DNA of 64,000 bases, taken from positions 1 to 64,000 of the forward strand of contig JAJQIJ010000001.1 of NCBI GenBank assembly GCA_021199275.1, in the 5' to 3' direction. Under the pieces are notes generated by a model. It made no database searches. It was not told the DNA's origin and saw only the letters and a program-made list of their open reading frames with translations. The translations under genes were made by a program, and so were the position numbers. Shown one piece after another: positions 61,114-64,000 of the stretch. Source of the DNA: Clostridiales bacterium. GTDB lineage: Bacteria > Bacillota > Clostridia > Oscillospirales > Acutalibacteraceae. Within the stretch, counting starts at the first letter, position 1. The number at the start of each line of letters is the position of its first letter.

Positions 61114-62973
61114 ATGATGAAATTGCTTGAAAATATAAATTCACCAAGCGACTTAAAAAAGCTTACAGACGAAGAAACAGATTTGCTTTGCAGCGAAATT
61201 CGCGAACTTATAATAAAAACAGTGTCTGAAAATGGGGGGCATTTGGCGTCCAATCTGGGCACTGTTGAACTTTCCGTTGCCATGCACAAGGTGTTTTCGG
61301 CTCCTGATGACAACATTATTTTTGACGTTGGGCACCAGAGCTACACCCACAAAATATTGACCGGCAGGAGAGAGCGCTTTGCAACTCTGCGGCAAGAGGG
61401 CGGCATAAGCGGCTTTACCCGCCCGCAGGAAAGTGAATATGACATTTTTTCAAGCGGCCATTCCAGCGTGTCTGTTTCCCAGGCGCTTGGGCTTGCAAAG
61501 GCAAAAGAGCTAAACGGCGAAAAGGGCAAGGTTGTAGTAATGATAGGAGACGGCGCTCTTACAGGCGGGCTTGCCTATGAGGGGCTTAACAACGTCAACC
61601 TGCAAAACAGCAATCTCATTGTTATTTTAAACGACAATAAAATGTCCATTGCAAAAAATGTGGGCCTTGTGTCTAAGCACCTGACGTCAGTCAGAACTTC
61701 CAAAAATTACTTTGCCTTTCGTTCAAAAATACGCCGCACAATTGCCAAAGCCGGAAGCTTCGGCAAGGAAATAAACAAATTTATAGCCCTTGTAAATACC
61801 GCCATAAGAAAGCGGGTTTACAAGGATTCGACTTTTTTTGAAGATTTGGGTTTTAGATATTACGGCCCCATAGACGGGCATGACATGAAAAGTCTTGTTG
61901 CCGTGCTGGAAACCGCAAAGGCGCACAGCCACCCTGTGCTTATTGACGTTGTAACGGTTAAGGGCAAGGGCTATAAGCCCGCTGAAACAGACCCGACTCG
62001 GTTTCACGGCATAGGTAAATTTAATATTGAAACCGGCGAAAGCGCCAAATCAGGCAAAACCTTTTCGTCTGTGTTCGGCAAAACAATCAGCGCCATGGCT
62101 GCCAAGGATTCAAAAATCTGCTGTATTACGGCGGCAATGGCATATGGCACGGGGCTTGACAGGTTTGCAAAAAAATTTCCAAAGCGCTTTTTTGACGTCG
62201 GCATAGCGGAACAGCACGCCGTAACATTTGCAAGCGGGCTTGCAAAGGGCGGCATGGTGCCTGTGTTTGCCGTGTATTCAACATTTTTGCAGCGTTCATA
62301 TGACCAGCTTATTCATGACTGCGCAATGCAGCGCCTGAAAATAATATTTGCAATAGACCGCGCCGGCTTTGTTGGCGAAGACGGCGAATCGCACCAGGGG
62401 CTTTTTGACGTTTCATATCTCAACACCGTGCCGGGGCTCACGGTTTACAGCCCAAGCTGTTTTGACGATTTGTCGTCTATGCTGAAAGTCGCGGTTTATA
62501 CCGCCCCCGGCGCATCAGCAGTGCGTTACCCGCGCGGCTCGCAGGGCAAAATGCCGGAAAATTACAGATATTCCGGTGAAGATTTCACCGTTTATGAAGC
62601 GCCGGGCAGTGAAAAAAACGTCATTATTACATATGGCAGGGAATTTTGTGAATGCTATAAGGCATATAAAAAGCTCAGCAACACAGCTTTGATAAAGCTT
62701 AACAAAATAAAGCCGCTGAATATGCAGCTGCTAAAGCATATTGAAGGGGCTGAAAATATTTATTTTTATGAAGAAAGCATTAAGTCCGGCGGGGTTGGTG
62801 AAGAGCTTGGCTCTTTGCTGGCAGAAAGCGGCATTAAAGCTAACTATAAAATAACCGGTGTTGACAGCGGCCTTGTTAAAGAGGCAAGCGTTGAAAGGCA
62901 GCTGCAAATGTACGGACTTGATTACAAAAATATAATTAAAGAGGTTTCAAATGGCGGAAAAGACAAGGCTTGA
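61114..62973 (+). CDS. dxs: 1-deoxy-D-xylulose-5-phosphate synthase
   Basis: This 619-residue TPP enzyme is the first of the MEP isoprenoid pathway. It has GHQSYTHKILTGR, GDGALTGGLAYEGLNN, NDNKMSIAKNVG (TPP and metal), FDVGIAEQHAVTFASG (catalytic Glu) and DRAGFVGEDGESHQG. Length is standard. Two adjacent ATGs start it (61114 and 61117). It overlaps tlyA by 23 bp. Confidence 0.96.
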   Translation: MMKLLENINSPSDLKKLTDEETDLLCSEIRELIIKTVSENGGHLASNLGTVELSVAMHKVFSAPDDNIIFDVGHQSYTHKILTGRRERFATLRQEGGISGFTRPQESEYDIFSSGHSSVSVSQALGLAKAKELNGEKGKVVVMIGDGALTGGLAYEGLNNVNLQNSNLIVILNDNKMSIAKNVGLVSKHLTSVRTSKNYFAFRSKIRRTIAKAGSFGKEINKFIALVNTAIRKRVYKDSTFFEDLGFRYYGPIDGHDMKSLVAVLETAKAHSHPVLIDVVTVKGKGYKPAETDPTRFHGIGKFNIETGESAKSGKTFSSVFGKTISAMAAKDSKICCITAAMAYGTGLDRFAKKFPKRFFDVGIAEQHAVTFASGLAKGGMVPVFAVYSTFLQRSYDQLIHDCAMQRLKIIFAIDRAGFVGEDGESHQGLFDVSYLNTVPGLTVYSPSCFDDLSSMLKVAVYTAPGASAVRYPRGSQGKMPENYRYSGEDFTVYEAPGSEKNVIITYGREFCECYKAYKKLSNTALIKLNKIKPLNMQLLKHIEGAENIYFYEESIKSGGVGEELGSLLAESGIKANYKITGVDSGLVKEASVERQLQMYGLDYKNIIKEVSNGGKDKA

Positions 62974-63787
62974 CGCCGCAGTATACAGCCTTGGGCTTGC
63001 AGAAAGCCGCGAAAAGGCAAAGGCTCTTATAATGGCGGGGCAGGTATATGTAAATAACCAAAAAACAGACAAAGCCGGCGCGCAGATAAAGCTGGGCGAC
63101 AAAATAGAGCTTCGCGGCGGGGCGCCCAAATATGTAAGCCGCGGCGGTTTAAAGCTTGAAAAAGCGGCAGATTTTTTCAGCATTGACCTTAACGGCAAGG
63201 TGTGCATGGACGTGGGCGCTTCAACCGGCGGCTTTACAGACTGCATGTTGCAGCGCGGCGCGAAAAGAGTTTATGCAATAGACGTGGGCTACGGCCAGCT
63301 TGCATGGAAGCTCAGGTGCGACGACAGGGTTAAAAATTTTGAAAGAACCAACTTTCGCTATTTAACCGCCGGCGAAATAGGTGAAAAAATTGACTTTGCA
63401 AGCGTAGATGTATCTTTTATTTCGCTTTCACACATTTTGCCGAATTTATATGAATTTATGCACTGCACCGCCGCCGGTGTTTGCCTTATAAAGCCGCAGT
63501 TTGAAGCCGGGCGTGAAAAGGTGGGCAAAAAAGGCGTTGTGCGCGATGAAAAGGTGCATATTGAAGTCGTAAACAAGATTATTGCCCTTGCCCTTGACAA
63601 TGGTTTTGAAGTGCTGGGGCTGACGCATTCGCCCATTAAAGGGCCAGAGGGTAACATTGAATATCTGCTTTATATCAAAAAGTGCGACAAAGGCGCAAAA
63701 CCTTTGCCGCCGGGCATTGACGTAAAGGCAGTTGTGGAAAATTCGCACAGGCAGCTTCTTTCAGCAGGAAAGGATTTTCAGCCATGA
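62951..63787 (+). CDS. tlyA: TlyA family rRNA (cytidine-2'-O)-methyltransferase
   Basis: This 278-residue protein has an N-terminal S4 RNA-binding domain (KTRLDAAVYSLGLAESREKA) and an FtsJ-type methyltransferase domain with DVGASTGGFTDCML, the SAM site, and ASVDVSFISLSHILP. TlyA methylates 16S and/or 23S rRNA. It starts within dxs and overlaps nadK by 4 bp (ATGA). Confidence 0.93.
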   Translation: MAEKTRLDAAVYSLGLAESREKAKALIMAGQVYVNNQKTDKAGAQIKLGDKIELRGGAPKYVSRGGLKLEKAADFFSIDLNGKVCMDVGASTGGFTDCMLQRGAKRVYAIDVGYGQLAWKLRCDDRVKNFERTNFRYLTAGEIGEKIDFASVDVSFISLSHILPNLYEFMHCTAAGVCLIKPQFEAGREKVGKKGVVRDEKVHIEVVNKIIALALDNGFEVLGLTHSPIKGPEGNIEYLLYIKKCDKGAKPLPPGIDVKAVVENSHRQLLSAGKDFQP

Positions 63788-64000
63788 ATATATCTGTTTT
63801 TTCAGCTCTTGACACCAAGGAACGCAGCGAAATTACGCACCGTGTTTTAAGCACGCTCAACTCTCTTGGGTGCCGCCTTTATGTCAGCAAACGCATTAAA
63901 GACGAATTCGCCCTTTCATATTGCCGCGCCGTGCCTGACGGCGAACTTGCACAGCGCTGCGACATAGCCGTTGCCATAGGCGGAGACGGCACAATTGTAA
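63784..64000 (+). CDS. nadK: NAD kinase, 5' part (cut by window end)
   Basis: The first 72 residues are present: NISVFSALDTKERSEITHR to AVAIGGDGTIV. The GGDGT motif is the NAD kinase signature. It overlaps tlyA by ATGA. In Clostridia argR, recN and spo0A often follow, but these are outside the window. Confidence 0.9.
   Translation, partial: MNISVFSALDTKERSEITHRVLSTLNSLGCRLYVSKRIKDEFALSYCRAVPDGELAQRCDIAVAIGGDGTIV

Noticed and set aside
1..64000. Prophage, integrative element or transposon
   Set aside because: No integrase, transposase, recombinase or phage structural genes are present; the gene content is chromosomal and mostly core.

Overview
The window is a contiguous piece of a spore-forming, low-to-middle GC Clostridia chromosome. 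It carries a complete spoIIIAA-AH operon, WhiA, HprK, RapZ, NrdR, clostridial-type long Prs, and the order nusB-xseA-xseB-ispA-dxs-tlyA-nadK that is typical of Clostridia. The exact family cannot be fixed from sequence alone; an anaerobic gut Oscillospirales-like bacterium is my inference. There are no rRNA genes, CRISPR arrays, prophages or transposase genes.

Layout. 1-600: tRNA-Leu(GAG) and two copies of a structured intergenic repeat. 755-11350: the most striking locus, a c-di-GMP class I riboswitch followed by an eight-gene exopolysaccharide-type operon (VTC domain, DUF4956, CotH, glycoside hydrolase, HEAT, family 2 glycosyltransferase, DivIVA-like coiled coil, degenerate GGDEF plus EAL). 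An XRE regulator and a membrane diguanylate cyclase follow (11566-13387). 13478-18995: amino-acid permease and a MalY-peroxiredoxin-like fusion, divergent from an amidotransferase-MarR-dipeptidase operon. 19142-22128: PHP phosphatase, a frameshifted sugar-type MFS transporter and two small coat-like genes. 22365-26392: aminotransferase, DMT exporter, nrdR and a GT4 glycosyltransferase. 26692-36308: hprK-glk-murB-rapZ-whiA-dnaE and pfkA. 36365-39049: a vitamin B6 salvage locus (MocR/PdxR-type regulator, pyridoxine kinase, ECF S component). 39059-48727: TatD-linked radical SAM, O-antigen ligase-like protein, two PpiC foldases, an orphan fumarase beta subunit and prs. 49133-52267: a GtrA-YfhO-like membrane protein. 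52529-57486: spoIIIA operon. 57684-64000: Gls24, nusB, xseAB, ispA, dxs, tlyA and the start of nadK.

How the parts work together. The aptamer's P1 3' strand overlaps the 5' arm of the terminator, so c-di-GMP binding should switch the operon ON. The operon ends in an EAL phosphodiesterase, giving a likely negative feedback loop, and a diguanylate cyclase lacking a visible inhibitory site lies just beyond. The window therefore encodes synthesis, sensing, output and degradation of c-di-GMP around one polysaccharide system.

A 130-bp repeat made of three hairpins occurs at least five times between genes, plus one solo palindrome. Other points of interest are the MalY-peroxiredoxin fusion, the GtrA-YfhO fusion, the single-base frameshift in the MFS gene, the absence of yvcK between rapZ and whiA, and an intrinsic terminator directly before nusB. 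All functions are inferred from sequence recognition without database searches.
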